DNA of 48,631 bases, taken from Alphaproteobacteria bacterium SS10. GTDB taxonomy: Bacteria > Pseudomonadota > Alphaproteobacteria > TMED2. A program made the position numbers and the translations under genes. Location: positions 128,853-177,483 of the forward strand of contig JAHCML010000005.1 in assembly GCA_019192455.1 (NCBI GenBank), in the 5' to 3' direction. Positions 25,612 through 33,486 of this stretch are shown here, in pieces. The first letter of the stretch is position 1. Each line of letters starts with the position of its first letter. The notes beneath the pieces are model-generated. The model made no database searches. It was not told where the DNA came from and saw only the letters and a program-made list of their open reading frames with translations.

Positions 25612-26992
25612 GCGTGAGCTGATCGGCGTTGTCGCACTACTGGCCTTGTTCCTGATGATTGCCATCAGGATGCCGGTAGCACTTGCCATGTTGTTGATCG
25701 CGATTATCGGCACCTGGGTGTTAAGCCTGGTGGCACCGGTGGTGAAGTTCGTCCCCTATCTGCTGCAGTTTAAAACCGGCCTCTGGGGGCTGGTGGCCAA
25801 CTATGATTTGTCGATCATTCCGCTGTTTATCCTGATGGGATATCTGGCGGGGGAAGCTGGGTTAAGCCGTGACCTGTTTCATGGCCTAAATGTGCTAACG
25901 GCCAGGCTTCGTGGTGGTGCTGCCTATGCCACCATTGCTGCTTGCGCTGGCTTTGGCGCGGTTAGTGGCTCCTCCGTTGCCACTGCAGGCACGATGAGCC
26001 AGGTGGCACTGCCGGAGCTTAAGCGCCTTAGCTACGATCAAGGTCTGGCGACAGGGGTGCTGGCTGCTGGTGGTACGCTGGGCATACTGATCCCGCCATC
26101 GGTGGCGTTAGTCGTCTATGCGATCGTGGTTGAGGCCTCGATCATCTCCATGTTTCGGGCGGCCTTGCTACCCGGTTTGATGGCTGTGCTGTTCTTTATG
26201 GGGGTTGTGTGGTGGCAGCTGCGTCGCCAATCAGCCCCAGCAGCTGGGCAGGCCCTTCCAACAGGGGAGGAATATCGGGCGGCCTTTCGTCGATTGCTGC
26301 CGGTCTCACTGATCTTTGGCGGTTTAATCTTGGGGCTTGGGCTTGGGCTATTCACCCCAACCCCGGCTGCTGCGATTGGAGTCTTTGTCGTCCTTGCCTT
26401 CGGTTTGTGGCGCGGTATGGGCCAGTCGACCGGTATTGCCTGGCCCGGTTTGCGCCGGGCTTTGCTGGCGACCGCTAAAACCACGGCAATGATCTTCTTC
26501 ATCCTCTTCGCAGCCGATGTGCTGAAGGGGTTCTTTGCCCGAACCGGTCTGCCCCTGGCGTTAAGCAGCTGGGCCGCCAATGCCGGCATCGATCCTTATC
26601 TGCTGCTCTTCTCCATGCTGTTGCTGCTGATCCTGCTCGGCTGCTTTTTGGAATCACTGTCCATGATCTTGGTCGTGGTGCCGTTTCTCTGGCCGGTGTT
26701 GGTCAGCCTAAATGGTGGTGATTTCGTCAGCGCGGATCAGGCTGGCTTCGGTATGACCACGGATGAGCTAAAGATCTGGTTCGGCATCTTGGCCCTGGTG
26801 GTGGTTGAGCTGGGCTTGATCACACCACCGGTCGGCTTGAATGTCTTCGTGATTAAGGCGCAGGCGCCGCAAATCCCTATCGGCACAATCTTTACCGGTG
26901 TTTTGCCCTTTGTCCTGGTTGAGGTGTTGCGGGTCGGCCTGCTGCTGCTAATGCCCGGATTGGTGCTCTTGGTGCCCCGTCTTTTGGGGTAG
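25604..26992 (+). CDS. dctM: TRAP transporter large permease (DctM family)
   Basis: 462 aa from the ATG at 25604, after GAGGAAGG, overlapping dctQ by eight bases; an upstream ATG at 25586 is less likely. About twelve membrane helices. Diagnostic stretches: IAIRMPVALAML, GFGAVSGSSVATAGTMSQVALPEL, GGTLGILIPPSVALVVYAIV, and the C-terminal half IWFGILALVVVELGLITPPVGLN. It couples Na+ entry to import of the substrate delivered by DctP. The set dctP-dctQ-dctM is complete. It may or may not be related to the redox operon just upstream. Confidence 0.94.
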   Translation: MGERELIGVVALLALFLMIAIRMPVALAMLLIAIIGTWVLSLVAPVVKFVPYLLQFKTGLWGLVANYDLSIIPLFILMGYLAGEAGLSRDLFHGLNVLTARLRGGAAYATIAACAGFGAVSGSSVATAGTMSQVALPELKRLSYDQGLATGVLAAGGTLGILIPPSVALVVYAIVVEASIISMFRAALLPGLMAVLFFMGVVWWQLRRQSAPAAGQALPTGEEYRAAFRRLLPVSLIFGGLILGLGLGLFTPTPAAAIGVFVVLAFGLWRGMGQSTGIAWPGLRRALLATAKTTAMIFFILFAADVLKGFFARTGLPLALSSWAANAGIDPYLLLFSMLLLLILLGCFLESLSMILVVVPFLWPVLVSLNGGDFVSADQAGFGMTTDELKIWFGILALVVVELGLITPPVGLNVFVIKAQAPQIPIGTIFTGVLPFVLVEVLRVGLLLLMPGLVLLVPRLLG

Positions 26993-27000
26993 GCCGTTTT
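26975..27000 (+). terminator. Possible weak terminator after dctM
   Basis: CCCC (26975-26978) and GGGG (26986-26989) pair across the end of dctM, and TTTT occurs at 26997-27000. The stem is short and the T run is offset, so this is a weak call. Confidence 0.3.
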
Positions 27001-27252
27001 GTGTTAAATATTTCACACCTGAATATTTGAATGATTTGCAGCCCATAATTTATTGATGCAAAAATAGAGGTCGATCTTATTTTTCACGATATTTTTTGCG
27101 TTAATTAAAATAATAAGATTAGCCTTATATTAGAGAAGTATTTTTATTTATCATGCCCTCGGAGAGCAGGATTTCACAAAGCCATGTTCCGATTTCTTGA
27201 TTTAGGGGCTGTCCTGAGCTTCCCGCCCAGGTTTTCGGGGAAAAACTGATCG
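27000..27252. other. AT-rich intergenic region between dctM and DUF427
   Basis: About 260 bp without a convincing gene. Positions 27000-27160 are strongly AT-rich compared with the rest of the window. They contain an 8-bp inverted repeat, ATCTTATT (27074-27081) and AATAAGAT (27112-27119). The right part (27161-27252) returns to normal composition. A 21-codon ORF at 27184 exists but has no support. The region could hold a promoter, a small RNA or the remains of an insertion. Confidence 0.6.
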
Positions 27253-27837
27253 CTACCAGCTGTTGCTACCTGGTGCCCCTTTGATCGGCCCGCGCAGGTT
27301 TTTGGTGACCCAACCAGCGTAAAACCCGCCCGGTTGCGGGGTTACCTGCTCATCACCAATGAATGCGGCATCGACCCGGCTTGCATAGAAGGCGATATGG
27401 CCGCCGATTTTCTCATAGCCCTGGTTCAGATCATCAATGGGGTCTGGGTAGGTGAAGGCGGCTTCTGCGCTGTGCTGACCGTCCAGCTCCAGGTCGTAAT
27501 AGAGGCAAGCGCCCTTCCACTCGCAGACGCTGACCTTGCCATCGATCAGCTTTAGCGCTGCCATCTGCACATCCTCTGGTGGGAACAGATAGACGGGTGC
27601 ACCAGCGGTTTCACGCATGCGGTGGCCGCTGGTTGTTTCAGCAATAACCTGGCCCGCGAAAACCACCTTCAGTGTGCTCGCAACGTCCTCCAGTCTCGGT
27701 GGGCGCGGGAAATCCCAGACACTCTCTTCACCCTCGCCGACGGGTTCCGGTGTCACCCCTGGTGGTGGTCCCGGCGGCCAGTTGCGGTGTTGGGCCAAAT
27801 ACTGGGTGAGGGCTTGTTTGTCGGGTAACTCAGTCAT
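27253..27837 (-). CDS. DUF427 domain-containing protein
   Basis: 194 aa from the ATG at 27835-27837 (MTELPDKQ); an earlier start at 27867 is in frame. The DUF427 signature is clear: VWDFPRPPRLE, VFAGQVIAETTSGHRM, PVYLFPPEDVQM, CEWKGACLYYDL, FTYPDP, HIAFYASRVDAAFIGDEQVTPQPGGFYAGW, and a C-terminal KGAPGSNSW. The family is widespread but its biochemical role is not established. An N-terminal stretch with NWPPGPPPG precedes the domain. It is followed on the strand side by the AT-rich spacer and preceded by the LysE gene. Confidence 0.88.
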   Translation of the reverse strand: MTELPDKQALTQYLAQHRNWPPGPPPGVTPEPVGEGEESVWDFPRPPRLEDVASTLKVVFAGQVIAETTSGHRMRETAGAPVYLFPPEDVQMAALKLIDGKVSVCEWKGACLYYDLELDGQHSAEAAFTYPDPIDDLNQGYEKIGGHIAFYASRVDAAFIGDEQVTPQPGGFYAGWVTKNLRGPIKGAPGSNSW

Positions 27838-27879
27838 GCCCTGATAGGTAGGGCACAACCCGGCCAAAGCTAGTTGCCG

Positions 27880-28488
27880 TTAACTCATCAGAATTGGATA
27901 GAGGCAGGCCATCAGGGTCAGCGCAGCGGTAATATTGAAGATGCGTAAGCGCCGTGGGTTGGTCAAAAACCGCTTCATCTGCGTGCCCAGCACGGCCCAG
28001 GTCGTGATGCTAGGCAAGTTGACGATGGAGAAGATAACCGCAACCAGGGCGATGCCCAGGAACCCACTCTCTTGCGGTGCATAGGCGGTGATCGCCGTGA
28101 TTGCCATGCCGAGTGCCTTTGGGTTCACCCATTGGAAGGCGGCCGCCTGCAGGAAGGTGAGCGGCTTACCTTCAGCGCCTGCCGTGTCTTCGCTATCGGA
28201 GATTGGCTTTGCATTCGCAATCTTCCAAGCCAGGTAAGTGAGGTAGCAGGCGCTTAACACTTGTAGCACGGTGTAGCTTGCTGGAACGGCTTCAAACAGC
28301 TGCATCAGGCCCGCACCAACACCCAGCACCATCACGCCAAAACCAATGGAAATGCCCAGCATATGGGGCACAGTCCGGCGCAGGCCGAAATTGGTACCTG
28401 AGGCCAACAACATGAGGTTGTTGGGCCCCGGGGTTATGGAGCTAACGAAGGCGAAGGCCGCCAAAGCGATGACTACATCCATGGTCAT
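27880..28488 (-). CDS. LysE family amino-acid exporter
   Basis: 202 aa, six hydrophobic helices. The N-terminal ITPGPNNLMLLASGTNFGLRR motif and FQWVNPKALGMAITA in the middle mark LysE/RhtB translocators, which export amino acids such as lysine, threonine or homoserine lactone. The start is ATG at 28488 or the ATG two codons later. The gene is divergent from the glycosyltransferase-lrp pair; the Lrp-type regulator two genes away is the natural candidate for control, since lysE/lrp pairs are common. Confidence 0.88.
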   Translation of the reverse strand: MTMDVVIALAAFAFVSSITPGPNNLMLLASGTNFGLRRTVPHMLGISIGFGVMVLGVGAGLMQLFEAVPASYTVLQVLSACYLTYLAWKIANAKPISDSEDTAGAEGKPLTFLQAAAFQWVNPKALGMAITAITAYAPQESGFLGIALVAVIFSIVNLPSITTWAVLGTQMKRFLTNPRRLRIFNITAALTLMACLYPILMS

Positions 28489-28616
28489 ATCCAGACCGTT
28501 CCTTGTTCAAAACGCAACACAAGGTTACGCGAAAAAACCTGGAAAATGGTTGCAAATATCAGTGTCAAAACCTGCAGTTCTGCAATAAAATGCGGTAATA
28601 ATGGTTTGTGTTCGAT

Positions 28617-28622
28617 TATAAT
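28617..28622 (+). promoter_or_regulatory. Consensus -10 box for the glycosyltransferase-lrp operon
   Basis: A perfect TATAAT at 28617-28622 lies in an AT-rich stretch between lysE and the glycosyltransferase. A start near 28629 would give a leader of about 27 bases to the ATG at 28656. No good -35 was seen 16-18 bp upstream, so an activator may be needed. Confidence 0.4.
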
Positions 28623-28655
28623 TGCGCAACTGCGGATTTTGAGAAAGGCCTGGCC

Positions 28656-29849
28656 ATGCACATCACTTTTGCCGCCAGCATGTGCGCCCTCGACCCGGTC
28701 AGTGGGGCGATGCATTCCGTGCGCGCCATCCTCGAAACCCTGCAGGCGAATGGTTGCACGGCGACCTCGTACACCGCTTCGGTATTTGATGCGAAGCGCG
28801 ATGTATCCTTTGCTCAAGCCTTTGGCCCAGAGGCGGGTAGTGATGCCGCCGCTGGCAAGATCGTGTCGATCCAACGCAACGGCGTGAACCACTACATATA
28901 CCGGACGCAGCGCAGTCGGGGCCGGTACTTCACCGACGCCGAACAGCAAGCGATGATTGAGCGTTGGCGCGACTTCCTTGCGACCAATAAGCCGGACCTG
29001 ATCTTGAGCTTCAGCAGGAGCAATCTGGCCAAGAGCATGCGTAAGATGGCGGCCGATGCCGGGGCGAAGGTGGTGCTCTACCTCGGCAATGCGGAGGTTG
29101 ATGATGAGGCGATGTTCGCGCCGGGATACTCAGCAATCTGCCCGTCGGCGTTTCTGGCCGAACACTACCGCAAGACATATGGGCTTGAGACGGCGGTCAT
29201 TAACCCGATCATCGCCCCAGAGCATCAGCGTGAGAGCCATCTGGCCAAGCTAGACGTCGGCTCTAGGCAGGCCTTGGGCTTTGTCACCTTGATCAACCCC
29301 ATGCCGCATAAGGGGCTGGCCCTATTCGCCAAGCTTGCCGCCAGGGCGGCAGCAGAGCGGCCGGATGTTCGCTTCCTGGTGATTGAGGGGCGAATGCCAC
29401 GCAGTACCTTGCAGGCGCGTGGGTTGGATTTGGGGGCATGGCCAAATGTTTGGTTAATTCCAGAGCAGCAGGATATGGGCGCGGTCTATGCCCGCACTGC
29501 GATGTTGTTGATGCCCTCTTACTGGGCCGAGGGTTTTGGCCGCACGGTGGTTGAGGCCCATTTGTCCGGCGTGCCGGTTTTGGCCAGTGATCGCGGGGGC
29601 CTGCCCGAGGCGCTTGGCGGCGTCCCGCCTTTGCCGGCGCCGCCCAGCTGTCTTGAGGATTTCAATCGGTTTCCAACACCCGATGAGCTTGAGCCCTGGT
29701 GGGATCGGATGGTGTCCCTCTGGGATGATGCGCAGGCCTATGACCAGGCCGTAACGCAAGCCCACCAAGCAGCCGAGCAGTTTTACCCGGATGCTACCAA
29801 GCAGCGCCTGTTGGACTGGTTCGCAAAACAGCAGGGCACCCCATCATGA
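28656..29849 (+). CDS. Glycosyltransferase, GT4-like family
   Basis: 398 aa from the ATG at 28656, after GAGAAAGG; the GTG at 28608 is in frame but has no ribosome site. The GT-B fold is indicated by an N-terminal SGAMHSVRAILETLQ segment, the linker with FVTLINPMPHKGLALFAKLAA, and the C-terminal donor-binding motif YWAEGFGRTVVEAHLSGVPVLASDRGGLPEAL. The E-x7-E-like spacing supports a retaining glycosyltransferase. The acceptor is unknown; there are no polysaccharide genes next to it. Its stop overlaps the Lrp gene start (ATGA). Confidence 0.82.
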   Translation: MHITFAASMCALDPVSGAMHSVRAILETLQANGCTATSYTASVFDAKRDVSFAQAFGPEAGSDAAAGKIVSIQRNGVNHYIYRTQRSRGRYFTDAEQQAMIERWRDFLATNKPDLILSFSRSNLAKSMRKMAADAGAKVVLYLGNAEVDDEAMFAPGYSAICPSAFLAEHYRKTYGLETAVINPIIAPEHQRESHLAKLDVGSRQALGFVTLINPMPHKGLALFAKLAARAAAERPDVRFLVIEGRMPRSTLQARGLDLGAWPNVWLIPEQQDMGAVYARTAMLLMPSYWAEGFGRTVVEAHLSGVPVLASDRGGLPEALGGVPPLPAPPSCLEDFNRFPTPDELEPWWDRMVSLWDDAQAYDQAVTQAHQAAEQFYPDATKQRLLDWFAKQQGTPS

Positions 29850-30319
29850 AGGCCGATGATCGCAGTGCGGCAGGGTTGGATAAGATCGATCAGAAGATAT
29901 TGGCCGAGCTCTCCAACGATGGCCGGATTAGCAATGCCGAGCTGGCCAATCGGGTCTCGCTCTCCCCCTCTGCCTGCCTAAGGCGGGTTCAGGCGTTGGA
30001 GGAGAGTGGCATCATTCTGGGCTACCGGGCGGTGCTGGATCGCACCAAGCTGGGCGGGGATTTTCTGGCCTATGTGGCGGTGCGGCTATCCAGCCATAAC
30101 AAGGACAGCCAGGCGAATTTTGAGCAACAGATGGCTGACGAACCCGCCGTCCTCGAATGCCATAACGTGACCGGCACAATCGAATACCTGCTGCGGGTCG
30201 AGGTCTCAGACCTTAAAGCCTACAAGCAGTTTCATACTGAGGTGCTGGGCACGGTGCAGGGGGTTGCAGGTATTACTAGCTACATCGTGATGGGCTCACC
30301 AATCGATAAGCGAGGTTAG
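29846..30319 (+). CDS. Lrp/AsnC family transcriptional regulator
   Basis: 157 aa. The N-terminal helix-turn-helix (residues about 11-60: LDKIDQKILAELSNDGRISNAEL, then SPSACLRRVQALEESGII) is followed by the RAM ligand-binding domain with a GTIEYLLRVEVSDLKAYKQF segment. Lrp-type proteins sense amino acids and often control LysE exporters. The ATGA overlap with the glycosyltransferase couples the two. Its TAG stop interlocks with the stop codon of the convergent 30316 gene. Confidence 0.93.
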   Translation: MKADDRSAAGLDKIDQKILAELSNDGRISNAELANRVSLSPSACLRRVQALEESGIILGYRAVLDRTKLGGDFLAYVAVRLSSHNKDSQANFEQQMADEPAVLECHNVTGTIEYLLRVEVSDLKAYKQFHTEVLGTVQGVAGITSYIVMGSPIDKRG

Positions 30320-30615
30320 TGGCTAGATTGCTGCTGTCGCTGGTTATTGATCAGCGCTCGAACCTGCTCTGCAAAGCGGTCGAAGGAAACGCGCTCGGCT
30401 GCGTTGCTGGTGAGTAGCTCACCAGCGACGGAAAGGTCGGGGATGAAGCTGATGGTACGATAATCAAGGCGATAGGCTGAGGCTGGTAGGTCCTGCTTAT
30501 CCATGCCGGCCAGCACTGCCGTTGTGCCAAAGATGAAGTAGCCTGGCGATAAGCCGGGAGAGAGCGCTGGCAGGATCGCATCGATACTGAATGTCTGATC
30601 AGCTTCCTTAGCCAT
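30316..30615 (-). CDS. Unknown small protein
   Basis: 99 aa from the ATG at 30613-30615, after AAGGATC. The sequence has a central hydrophobic stretch (SPGYFIFGTTAVLAGM) but probably not a membrane helix, then a short alpha/beta region, and ends in Gln-rich NNQRQQQSSH. No family is recognised. It is convergent with lrp, overlapping by four bases at the stops, and divergent from the small RHH-like gene at 30703. Confidence 0.5.
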   Translation of the reverse strand: MAKEADQTFSIDAILPALSPGLSPGYFIFGTTAVLAGMDKQDLPASAYRLDYRTISFIPDLSVAGELLTSNAAERVSFDRFAEQVRALINNQRQQQSSH

Positions 30616-30702
30616 CTTTGGTGATCCTTGTCGCCCGGTGCCCTGGGTCGGTGTTAGCATCCACCCAACTACCCGTTTGCCGTGATGGAGGCAGAATAAG
30701 CC

Positions 30703-30975
30703 ATGACCAAGATTACCCTGGAGTTGGATGAGGAGGATTATGAAGACCTCGTCGCCGCTGCCAAAGTGGCTGAGCGCAGCATCGAGGACTTCATCTCAGA
30801 GGAAATGATCTCCATTGCTGATCTGATCAACACCCATGGCAACCTGACCACCGTAACCCTCGCCCGTCACCGCCAGGCTAAGAATGCTGCGTTTTTTGAG
30901 CAGTTTTCTGCCGCTGAGGGCAAGGATGACCAGGTCGAACAATGGGCCATGCGGCAAAAGGAAAAGAAGTCTTAG
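30703..30975 (+). CDS. Ribbon-helix-helix-like small protein, family A copy 1
   Basis: 90 aa. The N-terminus MTKITLELDEEDYEDLVAAA, then A-x-RSIEDFISEE, fits a beta strand and two helices as in CopG/Arc ribbon-helix-helix proteins, so DNA binding as a dimer is likely. The C-terminal half has LARHRQA, QFSAAEGKDD and a late Trp. A paralog at 32005 shares both parts, notably RSxEDF, LARHR, QF.AA and D....W. In type II antitoxins such a C-terminus would bind a toxin; the GNAT protein 153 bp downstream is a candidate. This is inference. GGAGGC precedes the ATG. Confidence 0.7.
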   Translation: MTKITLELDEEDYEDLVAAAKVAERSIEDFISEEMISIADLINTHGNLTTVTLARHRQAKNAAFFEQFSAAEGKDDQVEQWAMRQKEKKS

Positions 30976-31128
30976 AACCGGGCTTATTTCGGTCTGAAAT
31001 TACCCAAAACGCAGCTATCTCGAAATAAACCACTCAAGGCTTTGGGTTTTGGTGCTTTTCCGATAGGCTTAACACAACAAGGAAAGTGACGGTCGTGGGG
31101 GCCGTTCGTTTTGGGGTGTTGAGGGTGT

Positions 31129-31920
31129 GTGGCTAAAGACAAAAAGCCAGATGAAATAGTCGGAACCAGTTTTCCACGTCCAGGTATTTCGGACGGGCAA
31201 TCTGCCTCTCTCGATTACGAGGCAAGCGCCGTTGACGTGGAGGTTAAAACTGCGAGCGAAGGCGTAACCTTCGAGAAGTTGGAGAAGTCCAAGCACGACC
31301 GGCTCAACTTCAGCTCTGGCGATCCCGAAATTGATAACTACCTGAAAAAGAACGCCCGCCAATCAATGGCCCGTGGCGACAGCCTTACCATGGTTGCCGT
31401 TGCCCATGATCCTAACCGTATGAAGGCTGAGATACTTGGCTACGTAACCGTATTACCCGTTACCTACCGTGAGGGTACAGGCCCCGCCGAACGCCTGGGC
31501 GTTGAGGGGCGCGATGCAAACGCCTTGCTGATCGGCAAGGTTGGTGTGGATGAGAAGCATCAGGGCAAGGGCCTGGGCACCGCCATGATGGCATCTGCCC
31601 TGTCCCGTGCTGCTGCCATTCAGGGGCTCGACGGCGTTTCGATTGATCCGAAGCATAATAAAGACCATCTGCGCTCGATGTATGAGCATGTCGGCTTTGA
31701 GAGTGCCGCCGATACCGGTGCTGAGGGCGGTGTAACGATGACGATGAAGGCGGAGGCGATTGAGCCAGCGCTCGATCGTATTGCGGCCAAGTCGAATGTG
31801 ATGAATTTCGAAGGTTGGCGCGAACGCCTTGCCGAGCGGAAAGCCGCTAAAGATGCTGGCATCTCCGGTCCATCGGTTGCCCAAGGTTTGGCCGCAGAGG
31901 TTGTCAAACCGAAGATGTAA
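31129..31920 (+). CDS. GNAT acetyltransferase with TacT/AtaT-like core
   Basis: 263 aa from GTG 31129, preceded by GAGGG. A disordered charged N-terminus (about 45 residues) leads to a GNAT core. NFSSGDPEIDNYLKKNARQS and ILGYVTVLPV match the start of TacT/AtaT toxins, followed by LLIGKVGVDEKHQGKGLGTAMM (acetyl-CoA loop Q145-G150) and a YEHVGF beta-bulge region. Toxins of that group acetylate aminoacyl-tRNA, but GNAT targets vary. The C-terminal tail of about 55 residues (NVMNFEGWRERLAERKAAK...) is longer than in TacT. RHH-like genes lie on both sides. Function as a toxin is a hypothesis. Confidence 0.75.
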   Translation: MAKDKKPDEIVGTSFPRPGISDGQSASLDYEASAVDVEVKTASEGVTFEKLEKSKHDRLNFSSGDPEIDNYLKKNARQSMARGDSLTMVAVAHDPNRMKAEILGYVTVLPVTYREGTGPAERLGVEGRDANALLIGKVGVDEKHQGKGLGTAMMASALSRAAAIQGLDGVSIDPKHNKDHLRSMYEHVGFESAADTGAEGGVTMTMKAEAIEPALDRIAAKSNVMNFEGWRERLAERKAAKDAGISGPSVAQGLAAEVVKPKM

Positions 31921-31940
31921 CATATTTGTGCTGGCGATTA

Positions 31941-31963
31941 GGGTCAGGATCATGTCATGACCC
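31941..31963. repeat. Inverted repeat between GNAT gene and family A copy 2
   Basis: GGGTCA (31941-31946) and TGACCC (31958-31963) form 6-bp arms around 11 bases. No T tract follows, so it may be an operator for the downstream RHH-like protein rather than a terminator. Confidence 0.4.
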
Positions 31964-32004
31964 GCGACAGTTAAGAGTGACAGGGCAAGGAAAGCCCCGG
32001 ACAG

Positions 32005-32421
32005 ATGGTCAAACGGATAGTTCTAATTCTAGACGATGAGGATGCAGCTTCCATGGATGAAGCGGCCCGTCTGGCTGACCGCTCCCCAGAAGATTTTGCC
32101 AAAGAAGAGTTGCTAGACCTTGCCCGCAGAATTCAGCAGGCAGGTACGACGGATGCTGTTGAATTGGCCCGACACCGTGAGGCTGATCGCGCCCGCACCC
32201 TGGGCCAGTTCCTGGCGGCAGGTGACGGTGACCAAGCCTTGCGCGACTGGGGCCGTAACCGTCGTGCACAGGGGCAGACTGATGGCACCGGACCGCAGGG
32301 CGGTCGAATTCGCGGCCAACGCCCGCGGTTGGTCGCTGGCCAAGAGGGTGGGCCGCCGCCGCGCTCGCCTAACCGCACAAGGGCTGGTCCAGGGGCACCA
32401 GGCAAGCGTCCTGGCGGCTGA
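32005..32421 (+). CDS. Ribbon-helix-helix-like protein, family A copy 2, with basic tail
   Basis: 138 aa. The first 92 residues parallel the 30703 protein: VKRIVLILDDEDAASMDEAA, RSPEDFAKEE, VELARHREAD, GQFLAAGDGD and a late Trp. A tail of about 45 residues follows, rich in Arg, Gly and Pro, absent in copy 1; it may bind nucleic acid or be read-through of a once shorter gene. A small hairpin (GGGC 31983-31986, GCCC 31994-31997) places the Shine-Dalgarno AAGGA in its loop. It ends 25 bp before the first SdpR-type operator. Function unknown. Confidence 0.68.
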   Translation: MVKRIVLILDDEDAASMDEAARLADRSPEDFAKEELLDLARRIQQAGTTDAVELARHREADRARTLGQFLAAGDGDQALRDWGRNRRAQGQTDGTGPQGGRIRGQRPRLVAGQEGGPPPRSPNRTRAGPGAPGKRPGG

Positions 32422-32446
32422 TATTCGTTTTATTAGTCAGGTTTAA

Positions 32447-32462
32447 TTCGGTATATCCCGAA
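32447..32462. promoter_or_regulatory. Upstream operator O1 of sdpR copy 1
   Basis: TTCGG (32447-32451) and CCGAA (32458-32462) flank TATATC. It is the reverse complement of the O2 core (TTCGG-GATATA-CCGAA). Its centre is 39 bp from the O2 centre. Confidence 0.7.
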
Positions 32463-32469
32463 ATGTGGC

Positions 32470-32506
32470 TTGCTCGGCCTTATATTTCGGGATATACCGA
32501 AATATA
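32470..32506 (+). promoter_or_regulatory. Promoter with overlapping operator O2 of sdpR copy 1
   Basis: TTGCTC (32470-32475) and TATACC (32493-32498) are 17 bp apart. The -10 lies inside a perfect palindrome with 10-bp arms TATATTTCGG (32481-32490) and CCGAAATATA (32497-32506). Bound repressor would cover the -10. The palindrome ends one base before the sdpR ATG, so the transcript is expected to start within a few bases of the start codon. The same elements with the same spacing occur before copy 2. Confidence 0.75.
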
Positions 32507-32507
32507 G

Positions 32508-32783
32508 ATGGATAAGGTCTATAAAGCACTAGCACACCCAGTGAGACGGGAGATTCTCAAGCTCTTGAGGGGCGGTGATCTCTCAGCGGGTGAATTGGCA
32601 GCGCGGTTTGAATTGTCAGCTTCGACGATGTCAGGGCATTTCGCGCAGCTAAGGGATGCCAACCTAATCAGTGTTGATCGACAGGGCACGACCCTGATTT
32701 ATCGCGTTAATCTGTCGGTGCTGGAGGAGTCAATGTCCGCCCTCATGGCGTTGTTCAGCCTGAACGACCCATCAGGAAAATAA
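32508..32783 (+). CDS. ArsR-family repressor, SdpR-like, copy 1
   Basis: 91 aa winged-helix protein. MDKVYKALAHPVRREILKLL is the standard ArsR/SdpR start. The recognition region is LSAGELAARFELSASTMSGHF, and a TTLIYRVNLSVLEESMSAL dimer helix ends the protein. No metal-binding cysteine pair is seen, as in SdpR. It differs from copy 2 at about ten positions in 91. No Shine-Dalgarno precedes the ATG. It heads an operon with the SdpI-like gene 18 bp downstream and is expected to repress itself through O1 and O2. Confidence 0.9.
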   Translation: MDKVYKALAHPVRREILKLLRGGDLSAGELAARFELSASTMSGHFAQLRDANLISVDRQGTTLIYRVNLSVLEESMSALMALFSLNDPSGK

Positions 32784-32800
32784 GAATAGGAGGTGGACCA

Positions 32801-33480
32801 ATGGGCAAACTGAAATCGGGTCTTTTGATCAATATCGCTATTTTGGCCCTAATGGCGGGCTTCAGCATCTATCTCATCGCGGTTTTGCCGGCAGACACGG
32901 CTGTTCCCATTCATTGGAATATTGAAGGCCAGGTGGATGGATATGCCAGCCCTCTGTTTGCCTTCCTGGTGTGCCCGTCGCGGTCATTCTAACCTCTCTC
33001 CTGATTATGGTTATTCCCAAGTTTGAGAAGCGGAAGGAGCATTTGGCGCAGTCCTTTGGCCTGCTCCAGGTAACCTGGGTGGCTTCATCGCTGCTATTGG
33101 CCGTTATCCATGTTGGGATCGGTCTACTCGCACTTGGTTTTGCGGTTCCGATGATGAAGCTGATCTTCTGCTCAATGGGGTTGTTGTTTGCCGTTATTGG
33201 CAACTTGTTTGGCAAAGCGCGTAGCAACCATCACCTGGGTTTCAGAACCCCGTGGACCCTTTCTAGTGACGCCGTATGGGACAAAACCCATCGCTTGGCC
33301 GGTCGCCTCTGGGTTGCTGGAGGTATCGCTGTCGCGTTGATCGGCTTGATGTCGCAGGGCCTGATTTCAACGATCGCAATGATTGTGATTATCGTTTTAG
33401 TCAGCATCATACCGCTGGTCGCTTCCTACGCTTTTTGGAAACGAGAGCAAGCCAACAATGCGGGCAGCTCTGCAGGGTAA
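32801..33480 (+). pseudogene. SdpI-family membrane protein, copy 1, frameshifted
   Basis: The reading frame from the ATG 32801 (after a strong AGGAGGT) gives 63 residues, then stops at 32990-32992. The downstream frame from the GTG at 32971 continues for 169 residues to 33480. Joined, they match copy 2 along its length: PIHWNIEGQVDGY (DUF1648) first, then RSNHHLGFRTPWTLSSDAVWDKTHRLAGRLW (SdpI). Comparison with copy 2 places a one-base loss near 32969-32972 (codon 57). A GTG restart at 32971 could still give a shorter membrane protein. A sequencing error cannot be excluded. Confidence 0.8.
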
Positions 33481-33486
33481 GCGGTG

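Noticed and set aside
27184-27249. 21-codon ORF in the AT-rich spacer
   Set aside because: It is short, has no clear ribosome site at proper distance and no recognisable product. Chance is the simplest explanation.
32282-32446. Alternative-frame ORF over the tail of the second RHH-like protein
   Set aside because: It overlaps the basic tail in another frame, without its own ribosome site. GC-rich DNA gives many such frames. A frameshift joining the two cannot be excluded.
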